64,000 nt of DNA from Streptomyces sp. Act143 (GCF_003143935.1 NZ_QFRX01000001.1:7413400-7477399), one strand, 5' to 3'; shown: positions 1 through 9,484, numbered from the stretch's first letter. Program-made: numbers and translations. The notes: generated from the letters alone by a model not told the origin.

Positions 1-159
1 ATCGCGTTCTGGGTGAAGGAGGGCCGGGTGCTGGCGGGGATGAACGTGAACGTGTGGGACGTCACGGACCCGATCCAGCAGCTGATCCGGACGAAGACAC
101 AGGTGGACACGGAGGCGCTGGCGGACCCGCACGTTCCGCTCGAAAGCCTCGTCTCTTGA
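1..159 (+). CDS. Ferredoxin/rubredoxin reductase, C-terminal fragment (FAD/NAD(P)-dependent)
   Basis: The window opens inside a coding frame that ends with TGA at 157-159. The 52 visible residues include FWVKEGRVLAGMNVNVWDV followed by DPIQQLIR. This matches the C-terminal 'Reductase_C' domain of ferredoxin reductases, where a conserved GMNxNVWDV segment precedes a short helix. Such enzymes pass electrons from NAD(P)H through FAD to a ferredoxin, often for cytochrome P450s. The gene starts upstream of the window, so the Rossmann domains cannot be checked. A GC hairpin lies 28 bases downstream, before dnaG. The family call rests on a short but characteristic tail. Confidence 0.7.
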   Translation: MAFWVKEGRVLAGMNVNVWDVTDPIQQLIRTKTQVDTEALADPHVPLESLVS

Positions 160-187
160 GTGTCAGTCCACCACCGTGCTGCAATTC

Positions 188-204
188 CCGGGGGCAACCC
201 CCGG
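188..204 (+). terminator. Hairpin between reductase and dnaG
   Basis: A perfect 7-bp stem (CCGGGGG / CCCCCGG) with a 3-base loop lies between the reductase stop and the dnaG start. There is no T-tract, which is usual for Streptomyces terminators. It could equally be a leader structure in the dnaG transcript. Confidence 0.4.
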
Positions 205-264
205 ACCCCCGGCCGAAAGACGTCTCGCCCCAGGAGTGTCGGTTCGGCCCCGTAGAATCACTGC

Positions 265-2169
265 GTGGCAGGACGGATCAACGACGACGACGTGAAGGCG
301 GTACGGGACGCGGTCCCGATCGACGCCGTGGTGTCCGAGTACCTCCAGCTGCGCAACGCGGGCGGGGGCAACCTCAAGGGCCTGTGCCCGTTCCATGACG
401 AGAAGTCGCCGTCCTTCCAGGTCAGCCCGAGCAAGGGACTCTTCCACTGCTTCGGCTGCCAGGAGGGCGGCGACACCATCACGTTCGTGATGAAGGTCGA
501 CCACCTCTCCTTCTCGGAGGCGGTCGAGCGCCTGGCCGCCCAGGCCGGCATCACCCTGCGCTACGAGGAGGGCGGCTACAACCCGGCCCATCAGCGCGGC
601 GAACGCATCCGCCTGGTCGAGGCCCACAAGATCGCCGCCGACTGGTACGTGGAACAGCTCGCCACCAGCCCGGAGGCCGACACCGGCCGCAAGTTCCTCG
701 CCGAGCGCGGCTTCGACCAGTCCGCCGCCGAGCACTTCTCCGTCGGCTACAGCCCCCAGGGCTGGGACCACCTCACCCGCTACCTCCGCGGCAAGGGCTT
801 CACCGACAAGGAACTCCTCCTGTCGGGCCTCTCCCAGGAAGGCCGCCGCGGCCCCATCGACCGCTTCCGCGGCCGCCTGATGTGGCCCATCCGCGACATC
901 GGCGGCGACGTCGTCGGCTTCGGCGCCCGCAAGCTCTACGAGGCGGACAACGGCCCCAAGTACCTCAACACGCCCGACACGGCGATCTACAAGAAGAGCC
1001 AGGTCCTCTACGGCATCGACCTGGCGAAGAAGGACATCGCCAAGGCCAGCCGTGCCGTGGTCGTCGAGGGCTACACCGACGTCATGGCCTGCCACCTCGC
1101 CGGCGTCACGACCGCCATCGCGACCTGCGGCACCGCCTTCGGCGGCGACCACATCAAGATCCTCCGCCGTCTGCTGATGGACAACGGCAGCGCCCGGGTG
1201 ATCTTCACCTTCGACGGCGACGCGGCCGGCCAGAAGGCCGCCCTGCGGGCCTTCGAGGACGACCAGAAGTTCGCCGCCGAGACCTACATCGCCATCGCCC
1301 CCGACGGCATGGACCCCTGCGAGCTGCGCCTCGCCAAGGGCGACGAGGCGGTCGCGGACCTGGTCGAGCCCCGTACGCCCCTCTTCGAGTTCGCCCTCCG
1401 CCAGATCGTCGTCCGCTACGACCTCGACACCCCGGCCGGCCGCGCCGCCGCCCTCGACGAGGCCGCCCCCATCGTCGCCCGCATCAAGAACAGCGGCGCC
1501 CAGCACGAGGTCGCGGTCCAGCTCGCCGGCATGCTCGGCATCCTCGACACCCAGTTCGTCGTCAAGCGGGTCGCCCAGCTGGCCCGCTGGGCCCGCGACC
1601 GCGGCGGCAAGGGCGCCCCGGCCCCCGCCCGCGGCCCCCAGCAGCCGTACGAGACCGCGCAGCGCACCCCGGCCGGCGGCCCGGCGCTCCAGCTCCGCAA
1701 CCCCGTCTACGCCACCGAGCGCGAGCTGCTGAAACTCGCCCTCCAGCGCCCCGAGTTGGTCTCCCCGGCCTTCGACGCCTACGGCATCGACGAGTTCACC
1801 GCCGCCCCCTACGCCGCCGTACGCCAGGCGATCATGGAGGCGGGCGGCGCCGAGTACGGCACACGGGACTCGCAGGACTATCTGGTCCGGGTCCGCGAGG
1901 CCGCCCCCGACGACGCGGTCCGCGCGATGGTCACGGAGCTGGCCGTCGAGGCGATCATGCGGCGCACGGTCGACGAGGACTACGCGGGCCAGCAGCTCGT
2001 CACCGTCCGCCGCCGGGCCGTGGAGCGCCGCGTCCGGGACATCCAGTCGACGCTCACCCGCCTCGGCACCCAGGGAGATCCGGCCCAGACAGCCGCGGTA
2101 CAGAACGAATTGTGGGTACTCCAGCAGTACGACCAGGCGCTGAGAGAGCACGGAGCCGCAGCTCTCTGA
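265..2169 (+). CDS. dnaG: DNA primase DnaG
   Basis: This 634-residue protein synthesises the RNA primers used by the replisome, together with the DnaB helicase. It begins with GTG at 265. The CHC2 zinc-binding domain lies at about residues 35-70, with CPFHDEKSPSF and then HCFGCQEGGD giving the zinc ligands. The catalytic TOPRIM core follows near residues 265-350: VVVEGYTDVMA carries the conserved Glu and TFDGDAAGQKAA the Asp-x-Asp. A helicase-interacting DnaB-binding C-terminal region with charged helices ends the protein. Length and order of domains are normal for actinobacterial primase. The sigma-factor gene downstream on the same strand matches the known Streptomyces order dnaG-hrdA. Confidence 0.97.
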   Translation: MAGRINDDDVKAVRDAVPIDAVVSEYLQLRNAGGGNLKGLCPFHDEKSPSFQVSPSKGLFHCFGCQEGGDTITFVMKVDHLSFSEAVERLAAQAGITLRYEEGGYNPAHQRGERIRLVEAHKIAADWYVEQLATSPEADTGRKFLAERGFDQSAAEHFSVGYSPQGWDHLTRYLRGKGFTDKELLLSGLSQEGRRGPIDRFRGRLMWPIRDIGGDVVGFGARKLYEADNGPKYLNTPDTAIYKKSQVLYGIDLAKKDIAKASRAVVVEGYTDVMACHLAGVTTAIATCGTAFGGDHIKILRRLLMDNGSARVIFTFDGDAAGQKAALRAFEDDQKFAAETYIAIAPDGMDPCELRLAKGDEAVADLVEPRTPLFEFALRQIVVRYDLDTPAGRAAALDEAAPIVARIKNSGAQHEVAVQLAGMLGILDTQFVVKRVAQLARWARDRGGKGAPAPARGPQQPYETAQRTPAGGPALQLRNPVYATERELLKLALQRPELVSPAFDAYGIDEFTAAPYAAVRQAIMEAGGAEYGTRDSQDYLVRVREAAPDDAVRAMVTELAVEAIMRRTVDEDYAGQQLVTVRRRAVERRVRDIQSTLTRLGTQGDPAQTAAVQNELWVLQQYDQALREHGAAAL

Positions 2170-2432
2170 GCGTGTCGGGTCCGTCAGGGTAACCACCCGG
2201 TCACGGACCGGACTCAAAAAGTCACCGCACGCCCCTCGTGGCGGCGATGTGTCGTACTCCACACTGGGTTCCGGTGCCTGAGTCCTCGGAGCGCGGCCGA
2301 TCCGTTCCCAACGGGTCCCACACCCCCGCGGTTCCGCTCATCGCGTACGGGACGGACAGCGGCGAGGCCGCCGACTCCGCCCCCGAAACAGCGCTGCCGC
2401 ACTCTGCAGCGATCATCCTGGAGGTCGCCCCC

Positions 2433-3575
2433 GTGCAGACCCAGACCCTCACCCAGACCGAACACAGTACGGACGCCACGGAGCCGGACGCCGAGACCGA
2501 GGTTCTCGTCGCGGTCCCCCCGCAGAACCGTGTCGTGCACCACCCCGAGACCGAACCGGAAGAGCCGCCCGCCGACGCCCTGGAGAGCACCGAGGCCGCC
2601 GCGGAGGCACCCGAGCCGGCCGAGGCCCCGGAACCGGCCGCCCGCCACCGCGCAGACACCGGCGGACCGTCCTCCGACCTGTTCCGCCAGTACCTCCGCG
2701 AGATCGGCCGCATCCCCCTCCTGACCGCGGCCGAGGAGGTCGAACTCGCCCGGCGCGTCGAAGCGGGCCTGTTCGCCGAGGAGAAACTCAGCACCACCCC
2801 CGACCTCGACAGCCAGCTGGCCCTCGATCTGGACCGCCTGGTCGTGATGGGCCGGATGGCCAAGCGCCGCCTGATAGAGGCGAACCTGCGACTCGTCGTC
2901 TCGGTGGCCAAGCGTTACGTCGGCCGCGGCCTGACCATGCTGGACCTGGTGCAGGAAGGAAACCTGGGCCTGATCCGGGCGGTCGAGAAGTTCGACTACG
3001 CCCGCGGCTACAAGTTCTCCACCTACGCCACCTGGTGGATCCGGCAGGCCATGTCCCGGGCCCTCGCCGACCAGGCCCGCACCATCCGGGTGCCGGTCCA
3101 CGTCGTCGAGCTGATCAACCGGGTCGTCCGCGTCCAACGCCGCATGCTGCAGGAACGCGGCTACGAACCGACCCCGGAGGAGGTGGCCGGCCACCTCGAC
3201 CTGCCGCCCGAGCGGGTCAGCGAGGTGCTGCGCCTGGCCCAGGAACCGGTGTCCCTGCACGCCCCGGTGGGCGAGGAGGACGACGTCGCCCTGGGCGACC
3301 TCATCGAGGACGGCGACGCGGCGAGCCCGGTGGAGTCGGCGGCGTTCCTGCTGCTGAGGGAGCACCTGGAGGCCGTGCTGTCCACCCTGGGCGAGCGCGA
3401 GCGGAAGGTGGTCCAGCTCCGCTACGGCCTGGCGGACGGCCGCCCGCGCACGCTGGAGGAGATCGGCCGCATCTTCGGCGTGACACGGGAACGCATCCGC
3501 CAGATCGAGTCGAAGACCCTCAACAAGCTGCGGGACCACGCTTTCGCGGACCAGCTGAGGGGCTATCTGGACTAG
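2433..3575 (+). CDS. hrdA: RNA polymerase sigma-70 factor, HrdA type
   Basis: This is a group 1/2 sigma factor of about 380 residues that directs RNA polymerase to promoters. Region 1.2 is seen in DLFRQYLREIGRIPLLTAAEE. Region 2 is in ANLRLVVSVAKRYVGRGLTMLDLVQEG and FSTYATWWIRQAM. Region 3 and the region 4.2 helix-turn-helix (TLEEIGRIFGVTRERIRQIE) follow. The N-terminus is acidic and Glu/Pro/Ala-rich. The frame is open back to 2238, but GTG at 2433 has GGAGG eight bases upstream, so I prefer it. Bases 2170-2432 are then non-coding leader. The position next to dnaG and an ABC exporter pair argues for hrdA rather than hrdD. An unusually perfect terminator follows. Confidence 0.9.
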   Translation: MQTQTLTQTEHSTDATEPDAETEVLVAVPPQNRVVHHPETEPEEPPADALESTEAAAEAPEPAEAPEPAARHRADTGGPSSDLFRQYLREIGRIPLLTAAEEVELARRVEAGLFAEEKLSTTPDLDSQLALDLDRLVVMGRMAKRRLIEANLRLVVSVAKRYVGRGLTMLDLVQEGNLGLIRAVEKFDYARGYKFSTYATWWIRQAMSRALADQARTIRVPVHVVELINRVVRVQRRMLQERGYEPTPEEVAGHLDLPPERVSEVLRLAQEPVSLHAPVGEEDDVALGDLIEDGDAASPVESAAFLLLREHLEAVLSTLGERERKVVQLRYGLADGRPRTLEEIGRIFGVTRERIRQIESKTLNKLRDHAFADQLRGYLD

Positions 3576-3578
3576 CCG

Positions 3579-3600
3579 GGGGGCTGCCGAAGCAGCCCCC
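3579..3600. terminator. Bidirectional terminator between hrdA and ABC exporter genes
   Basis: A perfect 9-bp stem (GGGGGCTGC / GCAGCCCCC) closed by a CGAA tetraloop sits three bases after the hrdA stop and eight bases before the convergent ABC gene stop. It can serve both transcripts. Confidence 0.7.
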
Positions 3601-3607
3601 ACCACAC

Positions 3608-5536
3608 CTAATCGACCTCCGCCACGGCCTGCGCGAACTGCGCCTTGTACAGGCGCGCGTACGCCCCGTCCGCCGCCAGCAGGTCCTCGTGCGCGCCCTG
3701 TTCCACGATCGAGCCGTTCTCCATCACCAGGATCGTGTCCGCGTCCCGGATGGTGGAGAGCCGGTGGGCGATCACGAACGACGTGCGCCCGTGGGCGAGT
3801 TTGGCCATCGCCTTCTGGATCAGCACCTCGGTGCGGGTGTCCACGGACGACGTCGCCTCGTCGAGGACCAGGATCGTCGGGTCGGACAGGAACGCCCGCG
3901 CGATGGTGATGAGCTGCTTCTCACCCGCGCTGACGCCGGTGCCCTCGTCGTCGATCACCGTGTCGTAGCCGTCGGGCAGCGTCCGGACGAACCGGTCGGC
4001 GTGCGCCGCGCGCGCGGCCTCCTCGATCTCGCCGCGGGTCACCTTCCGGGACGCCCCGTACGCGATGTTCTCCGCGATGGTGCCGCCGAACAGCCAGGTG
4101 TCCTGGAGCACCATGCCGATCTGGGACCGCAGTTCGTCCCGGGACATCTTCGCGATGTCCACCCCGTCGAGGGTGATCCGGCCGCCGGAGACGTCGTAGA
4201 ACCGCATCAGCAGATTGACCAGGGTGGTCTTGCCGGCGCCCGTCGGGCCGACGATCGCGACCGTGTGCCCGGGTTCCACCTTCAGCGACAGGCCCTCGAT
4301 CAGCGGCTTCTCGGGGTCGTAGCGGAAGGACACGTTCTCCAGCGAGACCCGCCCGCGCAGTTCCTCCGGCCGCAGCCCCGGCACCGGGTCCGCCTCCTGC
4401 TCCTCGGCGTCGAGGAGCTCGAAGACCCGCTCGGCGGAGGCGACTCCGGACTGCACGAGGTTCGCCATGGACGCGACCTGCGTCAACGGCATCGAGAACT
4501 GCCGCGAGTACTGGATGAAGGCCTGCACGTCGCCGATGGACAGGGCGCCCGAGGCGACCCGGAGCCCGCCCACGACCGCGACCAGCACGTAGTTGAGGTT
4601 CGACACGAACATCATCAGCGGCTGCATGATCCCGCTGTTGAACTGCGCCTTGAACCCGGCCTCGTACAGCGCCTCGTTCTGCTCGGCGAACTGTGTGGCC
4701 GACTCCTCCTGCCGCCCGAACACCTTCACCAGGGTGTGCCCGGTGTACATCTCCTCGACGTGCGCGTTGAGCTTGCCGGTCGTGCGCCACTGCTGCACGA
4801 AGTGCGGCTGCGACCGCTTGCCGACACGGGTGGCGACGACGAACGACAGCGGCACGGTCACCAGCGCGACCAGCGCCAGCAGCCAGGAGACGTAGAACAT
4901 CATCGCGAGCACGCCGATGATCGTCAGCAGGGAGTTGATGAGCTGGCCCATCGACTGCTGGAGGGTCTGCCCGATGTTGTCGATGTCGTTCGTGGCGCGC
5001 GAGAGCACTTCACCGCGCTGCCGCTTGTCGAAGTACGACAGCGGCAGCCGCGACATCTTCGTCTGGACGTCCTCCCGCAGCCGGAACATCGTGCGGTTCA
5101 CGGCCCGGTTGACCAGCCGGGTCGCCACCGCCATCAGCAGGCCCGCGACGACGAACGCCCCGGTGGCGAACAGCAGCACATGCCCCACGGCCGTGAAGTC
5201 GATGCCCTCGCCGGGCGTGAAGTCGGTGCTGCCCAGCATGTCGGCGATGCCCGCGTCGCCGCGCTCGCGCATCCGGTCCAGGACCTCCTCCTTCGAGGCC
5301 CCGGCCGGCATCTGGCGGCCGATGATGCCCGCGAAGACCAGGTCCGTGGCCTTGCCGAGGATCCACGGTCCGAGCACGTTCAGCGCCACGCTCACCACGA
5401 CACACGCGACCAGCGTGCAGACGGTGAACCGCTCCGGCCGGAACTGCCCGATCAGCCGCCGGCCCGACACCTTGAAGTCCAGCGAACGGCTGTCCGGGCC
5501 GCCGCCGGCCATCATCCGCCCCATGGGCCCGGCCAT
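3608..5536 (-). CDS. ABC exporter half-transporter, TMD-NBD fusion (second gene)
   Basis: This 642-residue protein has an N-terminal six-helix membrane domain and a C-terminal ATPase. The Walker A is GPTGAGKTT near residue 430, the signature is VSAGEKQ near 535, and Walker B is TILVLDEATSS with the catalytic Glu. The signature deviates from LSGGQ, which is common in one partner of heterodimeric exporters. It starts at ATG 5536 with GGAGG seven bases upstream; the start overlaps the stop of the upstream ABC gene by one base (TGATG), so the two are translationally coupled and probably form one heterodimer. Substrate cannot be told from sequence; such pairs are annotated as multidrug or lipid exporters. 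Confidence 0.92.
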   Translation of the reverse strand: MAGPMGRMMAGGGPDSRSLDFKVSGRRLIGQFRPERFTVCTLVACVVVSVALNVLGPWILGKATDLVFAGIIGRQMPAGASKEEVLDRMRERGDAGIADMLGSTDFTPGEGIDFTAVGHVLLFATGAFVVAGLLMAVATRLVNRAVNRTMFRLREDVQTKMSRLPLSYFDKRQRGEVLSRATNDIDNIGQTLQQSMGQLINSLLTIIGVLAMMFYVSWLLALVALVTVPLSFVVATRVGKRSQPHFVQQWRTTGKLNAHVEEMYTGHTLVKVFGRQEESATQFAEQNEALYEAGFKAQFNSGIMQPLMMFVSNLNYVLVAVVGGLRVASGALSIGDVQAFIQYSRQFSMPLTQVASMANLVQSGVASAERVFELLDAEEQEADPVPGLRPEELRGRVSLENVSFRYDPEKPLIEGLSLKVEPGHTVAIVGPTGAGKTTLVNLLMRFYDVSGGRITLDGVDIAKMSRDELRSQIGMVLQDTWLFGGTIAENIAYGASRKVTRGEIEEAARAAHADRFVRTLPDGYDTVIDDEGTGVSAGEKQLITIARAFLSDPTILVLDEATSSVDTRTEVLIQKAMAKLAHGRTSFVIAHRLSTIRDADTILVMENGSIVEQGAHEDLLAADGAYARLYKAQFAQAVAEVD

Positions 5537-7335
5537 CAGGCAGCCTCCGCTTCCGTCAGCTGGGAGAGCACGATCTCCCGGTAGGTCTCGTTGTGCGCCA
5601 TCAGTTCACGGTGCGTGCCGGTGCCGACGACCCGGCCCTCGTCGAGGACGACGATCCGGTCGGCGTCGCGGATGGTCGCCACCCGCTGGGCCACGATCAC
5701 CACGGTCGCCTCGGCCGTCTCCGCGGCGAGCGCCGCGCGCAGGGCCGCGTCGGTGGCGTAGTCGAGGGCGGAGAAGGAGTCGTCGAAGAGGTAGATCTCG
5801 GGCCGCTGGACCAGGGTCCGGGCGATCGCCAGACGCTGCCGCTGACCGCCGGAGACATTCGTCCCGCCCTGGGCGATGGGGGAGTCCAGCCCGTTCTCCA
5901 GACCCTCCACGAAGCTCCTGGCCTGCGCCACCTCCAGCGCGTGCCACAGCTCCTCGTCCGTGGCCTCCGGGTTGCCGTACCGCAGGTTGGTCGCCACGGT
6001 CCCCGCGAAGAGATACGGCTTCTGCGGTACGAGCCCGACCGTCCTCGCGAGCAGCTTCGGCTCGACGTCCGCGACGGGCATCCCGTCGACGAGCACCTCG
6101 CCCTCGGTCGCGTCGAACAGCCGCGGCACCAGACCGAGCAGCGTCGACTTGCCGCTGCCGGTCGAGCCGATCACCGCGGTCACCTCACCGGGCCGGGCCA
6201 CCAGGTCGACGGCCTTCAGCACCGGCTCCTCGGCACCCGGGTAGCGGAAGCCCGCGTCCCGGATCTCCAGGTGACCGTGGCGGCGCAGCTCGGTGACGGG
6301 GGCGAGCGGCGGCACGACGCTCGACTCGGTCCCGAGGACGTCCTGGATGCGCTCGGCGCACACCTCCGCGCGCGGCACCATCATGAACATGAAGGTGGCC
6401 ATCATCACGGACATCACGATCTGCATCAGATAGGCGAGGAACGCGGTCAGGTCGCCGATCTGCATGCCGCCGCTGTCGATGCGGTGGGCGCCGAACCAGA
6501 CCACCGCGATCGACGACAGGTTCACCGTCGTCATGACCACGGGGAACATCAGCGCGAGCATGTTGCCGGTGGCCAGGGACATCTCGGTGAGGTCGCCGTT
6601 GGCCTTGCGGAAGCGCTCCTCCTCGTAGCCGTCCCGCACGAAGGCGCGGATCACCCGGTTGCCGGTGATCTGCTCGCGCAGCACCCGGTTCACGGTGTCC
6701 AGGCGCACCTGCATGGCCCGGAACAGCGGCCGCAGCCGCCGTACGATCAGCGTCACGCAGATGCCCAGCGTCGGGACGACGGCGACCAGCACCCCGGACA
6801 GCGGCACGTCCAGTCCGAGGGCGAGCACGATGCCGCCCACGCACATGATGGGCGCCGACACCATCAGGGTGAACGTCATCAGGGCCAGCATCTGCACCTG
6901 CTGGACGTCGTTCGTGGTCCGGGTGATCAGCGAGGGCGCGCCGAAGTGGCCCACTTCCCGGGCCGAGAACGACTGCACCCGGTCGAAGACGGCGGCCCGC
7001 ACGTCCCGCCCGAGCGCCGCGGCCGTCCGGGCGCCGTAGTAGACGGCCCCGATGTTGCACACGACCTGCGCCAGCGAGATCCCGATCATCAGGGCGCCGA
7101 AGGACAGGATGTAGTCCGTGTCCCCGTTCACCACGCCCTGGTCGATGATGTCGGCGTTGAGCGTGGGCAGGTAGAGGGTGGCGCAGGTCTGCAGGAACTG
7201 GAGCAGGACCAGTACGCCGATGGGTTTCTTGTAGGGCCTGAGATAGGTCCGCAGAAGTCGTATGAGCACGCTACGTCTCTCGGAGTCGACGGCAGGGGCC
7301 GGAGGTGGTTGCCCCTGGCCCCTATCGTCGGACAC
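5536..7335 (-). CDS. ABC exporter half-transporter, TMD-NBD fusion (first gene)
   Basis: This 599-residue half-transporter is the first gene of a two-gene operon with the ABC gene ending at 3608. Six transmembrane helices come first (for example IGVLVLLQFLQTCATLYL and the segment around VSAPIMCVGGIVLALGL). The ATPase follows, with Walker A GSTGSGKST near residue 390, signature VSGGQRQRLAI near 490 and Walker B IYLFDDSFSALD. In this subunit Walker B is followed by Asp (DDS) rather than the catalytic Glu, so this nucleotide site is probably the degenerate one; the partner has DEA. The GTG at 7335 has a poorly spaced G-rich SD; GTG at 7269 is an alternative start that trims 22 residues. Confidence 0.9.
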   Translation of the reverse strand: MSDDRGQGQPPPAPAVDSERRSVLIRLLRTYLRPYKKPIGVLVLLQFLQTCATLYLPTLNADIIDQGVVNGDTDYILSFGALMIGISLAQVVCNIGAVYYGARTAAALGRDVRAAVFDRVQSFSAREVGHFGAPSLITRTTNDVQQVQMLALMTFTLMVSAPIMCVGGIVLALGLDVPLSGVLVAVVPTLGICVTLIVRRLRPLFRAMQVRLDTVNRVLREQITGNRVIRAFVRDGYEEERFRKANGDLTEMSLATGNMLALMFPVVMTTVNLSSIAVVWFGAHRIDSGGMQIGDLTAFLAYLMQIVMSVMMATFMFMMVPRAEVCAERIQDVLGTESSVVPPLAPVTELRRHGHLEIRDAGFRYPGAEEPVLKAVDLVARPGEVTAVIGSTGSGKSTLLGLVPRLFDATEGEVLVDGMPVADVEPKLLARTVGLVPQKPYLFAGTVATNLRYGNPEATDEELWHALEVAQARSFVEGLENGLDSPIAQGGTNVSGGQRQRLAIARTLVQRPEIYLFDDSFSALDYATDAALRAALAAETAEATVVIVAQRVATIRDADRIVVLDEGRVVGTGTHRELMAHNETYREIVLSQLTEAEAA

Positions 7336-7387
7336 TCCCCCCGCGTTACCTCAACCGATTAAGCCGACAGCGGTGCTCTTTACCGCC

Positions 7388-8827
7388 TTATGGGCGGAAG
7401 GCGTTCGGATGTGTCTGCTCCCGCACGGACACGAACTGCTGCCGCACGGCCTGCCCCACCGCGAGCTCCTCGCCGGGCTCCAGGATCTGCGCCGCCGCCC
7501 CCTGCCAGGCCGGCGGGGTGCGCGGATCGAGCGTCCCCTGCGACACCCCGAGCGCCCACGCGGCCTGCCGGGCGGCACCGATCGCCGCGTAGTCCGCGGG
7601 CTGCGGTACGACGACCTGGGCGCCGAAGATCGCCGGCGCCGCGGCCTGCACGGCCGACAGCTCGGCGGCGGCCCCCAGCAGGAAGACCCGCCGCACCTCC
7701 ACGCCCCGCCCGCGCAGCACGTCGAGCGCGTCGGCGAGCCCGCACAGCATGCCCTCGAACGCGGCCCGCGCCAGATGCTCGGGCCTCATCGACTCACGCC
7801 GCAGTCCGGCGAGGGTGCCGGCGGTGTGCGGCAGATGCGGCGTCCGCTCGCCCTCCAGATACGGCAGCAGGACCAGCCCGTGCGCCCCCGGCGTCGACTT
7901 CATCGCCAGCTCGGACAGGCTCTCCAGATCGGGCAGCCCGAGCAGTTCGGCGGCGCCGCGCAGGGTCCGTACGGCGTTCAGCGTGGTGACGACGGGCAGG
8001 TGCATGCCGGTCGCGTCGGCGAGGGAGGTGATCATCCCGGAGTTGTCGACGAGCGCCTCGGGGTGCACGGCCATCACGGACCCGGACGCGCCGAGCGACA
8101 CGACGGCGTCCCCGAGCCCGATGCCGAGGCCGAAGGCGGCGGCCATGGTCTCGCCGGTCCCGGCGGAGATCAGCAGCCCCTCCGGGGTCGTACCGGCCGC
8201 GTCCGCCGGGCCGATCACCTCGGGCAGCATGGCCTGGTGACCGAGCGCCAGCTCGACGAGGTCGGTGCGGTAGGCGCCGGTGGCGGCGGACCAGTAGCCG
8301 GTGCCGGAGGCGCCGCCGCGGTCGGTGGTCCGGCGCACGGGCCGCCCGAGCAGCTGCCACACCAGCCAGTCGTGGGCCTGGAGGAGCACGGCGGTGCGCA
8401 GCGCGGCGTCGGGTTCGTTCTTCACCAGCCAGCGCAGTTTGGTGACGGGCTGCGGCGCCTGCGGCACGCACCCCACGGCCTGCGCCCACGCCTCGCGCCC
8501 GCCGAGCGCGTCGATGAGATCGGCCGCCGCGACCTGGGTGCGCTTGTCGCCGCCGACGAGGGCGGGGCGGACGGTGTTGCCCTGGGCGTCCAGCGGCACG
8601 ACGGCGTTCTGCTGCGCCGACACGCCGATGGCCTGCACGCCTTCGAGCAGACCGCCGCCGGCCGCCTCACCGAGGGAGAGCAGCCAGGCCTGGGGGTCGA
8701 CGTCGGAGGGACGGCCCTCCACCGGATGCGGGGCGTAGCCCTGCCGGAGCACGGCGCCGGTGTCCGCGTCGCAGACGACGATACGAGTGAATTCGGGCGA
8801 ACTGTCCAGCCCGGCGACTATCCCCAT
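7388..8827 (-). CDS. FGGY-family carbohydrate kinase (xylulokinase-like)
   Basis: This 479-residue sugar kinase would phosphorylate a ketose or polyol with ATP in the cytoplasm. The N-terminal ATPase-fold half begins VAGLDSSPEFTRIVVCD, the phosphate-1 loop of the family. IGVSAQQNAVVPLD is the xylulokinase-type substrate segment. The C-terminal half carries SAGTGETMAAAFGLG and LLGAAAELSAVQAAAP, equivalent to the FGGY ATP-binding signatures. D-xylulose is the most likely substrate, but family members differ by few residues. The ATG at 8827 lacks a good SD. A TAGAAT hexamer (8835-8840, minus strand) lies seven bases upstream, so the message may be leaderless. It is not next to xylose isomerase here. 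Confidence 0.85.
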   Translation of the reverse strand: MGIVAGLDSSPEFTRIVVCDADTGAVLRQGYAPHPVEGRPSDVDPQAWLLSLGEAAGGGLLEGVQAIGVSAQQNAVVPLDAQGNTVRPALVGGDKRTQVAAADLIDALGGREAWAQAVGCVPQAPQPVTKLRWLVKNEPDAALRTAVLLQAHDWLVWQLLGRPVRRTTDRGGASGTGYWSAATGAYRTDLVELALGHQAMLPEVIGPADAAGTTPEGLLISAGTGETMAAAFGLGIGLGDAVVSLGASGSVMAVHPEALVDNSGMITSLADATGMHLPVVTTLNAVRTLRGAAELLGLPDLESLSELAMKSTPGAHGLVLLPYLEGERTPHLPHTAGTLAGLRRESMRPEHLARAAFEGMLCGLADALDVLRGRGVEVRRVFLLGAAAELSAVQAAAPAIFGAQVVVPQPADYAAIGAARQAAWALGVSQGTLDPRTPPAWQGAAAQILEPGEELAVGQAVRQQFVSVREQTHPNAFRP

Positions 8828-8870
8828 GGCGAAAATTCTATGGGCCCGGCGGCGTCGCCCCGCCCGGCAC

Positions 8871-9176
8871 TCAAGTGTTGCTGGTTCCCCAGTCGTCCTC
8901 GGGGGCCCCGCCCGTGTTCCGGTCCCGCAGCGAGCGCACCCGCTGGGTCACCGACTCCGGCATCCGGTCACCCACCTTGTCACTCACCGCGTGGTACGCC
9001 TTGCCCGCGAACTGGCGGCCCTGCTGGGCGGCCGTCTCGGCGGTGTTGCGCACGGCGGGGTTCTGCGAGACCTGTCGCGCGGACTTCTTCAGCTGCTCGT
9101 AGCGCTCGCGCCCGGCACGGGTGCCCAGCACGTAACCCAGAGTCAGCCCGGCGACGAATGTGAGCTTGTAGCGCAT
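8871..9176 (-). CDS. Small single-pass membrane protein, YtxH-like
   Basis: A 101-residue protein with an N-terminal membrane segment (LTFVAGLTLGYVLGTRAG) followed by a positively charged, Gln-rich region predicted to be helical (RERYEQLKKSARQVSQNPAVRNTAETAAQQGRQ, shown in parts). The layout, one helix ending in GTRAGRERYEQL and a helical tail, resembles YtxH-domain proteins of actinobacteria, whose role is unknown. I chose ATG at 9176 because AAAGG lies about nine bases upstream; the GTG at 9185 has its SD overlapping the start. It is 43 bases upstream of the sugar kinase on the same strand. Confidence 0.75.
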   Translation of the reverse strand: MRYKLTFVAGLTLGYVLGTRAGRERYEQLKKSARQVSQNPAVRNTAETAAQQGRQFAGKAYHAVSDKVGDRMPESVTQRVRSLRDRNTGGAPEDDWGTSNT

Positions 9177-9333
9177 GGCGGCCACCCTTTCCTTGCGTAG
9201 GACTTCGGTGCGGCGTCGGTGCCGGGGGAACCGATTGGCGGAGCACCCCCCTGCTTGCGCTAATGTATGTGTCGCAGCGAGCGTCCGCCCCCTGGCGAAT
9301 ACCCAGGTAGGTACGTTCGATGCAACGAGGCAT

Positions 9334-9406
9334 TCCTCCGTAGCTCAATTGGCAGAGCAGCCGGCTGTTAACCGGCAGGTTACTGGTTCGAGTCCAGTCG
9401 GGGGAG
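9334..9406 (+). tRNA. tRNA-Asn(GTT), copy 1
   Basis: A complete cloverleaf can be folded. The acceptor is TCCTCCG/CGGGGGA, the D arm is GCTC/GAGC, the anticodon stem is GCCGG/CCGGC with loop CTGTTAA (anticodon GTT), and the T arm is ACTGG/CCAGT with TTCGAGT. No CCA is encoded. It is followed after only five bases by an identical second copy. Confidence 0.96.
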
Positions 9407-9411
9407 CTCGG

Positions 9412-9484
9412 TCCTCCGTAGCTCAATTGGCAGAGCAGCCGGCTGTTAACCGGCAGGTTACTGGTTCGAGTCCAGTCGGGGGAG
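9412..9484 (+). tRNA. tRNA-Asn(GTT), copy 2
   Basis: Its 73 bases are identical to the copy at 9334-9406, with the same GTT anticodon. A factor-independent terminator follows 11 bases downstream, so the two copies are probably one transcript. Confidence 0.96.

Noticed and set aside
163..2262. 699-codon open frame on the minus strand opposite dnaG
   Set aside because: It is fully antisense to a well-conserved primase and has the Ala/Gly/Arg-rich composition of a GC-driven shadow frame.
5593..9163. Long plus-strand frames (589 and 633 codons) opposite the ABC exporter and sugar kinase
   Set aside because: They lie opposite genes with clear family motifs, are His/Arg/Gly-rich with no recognisable domains, and have no SD.
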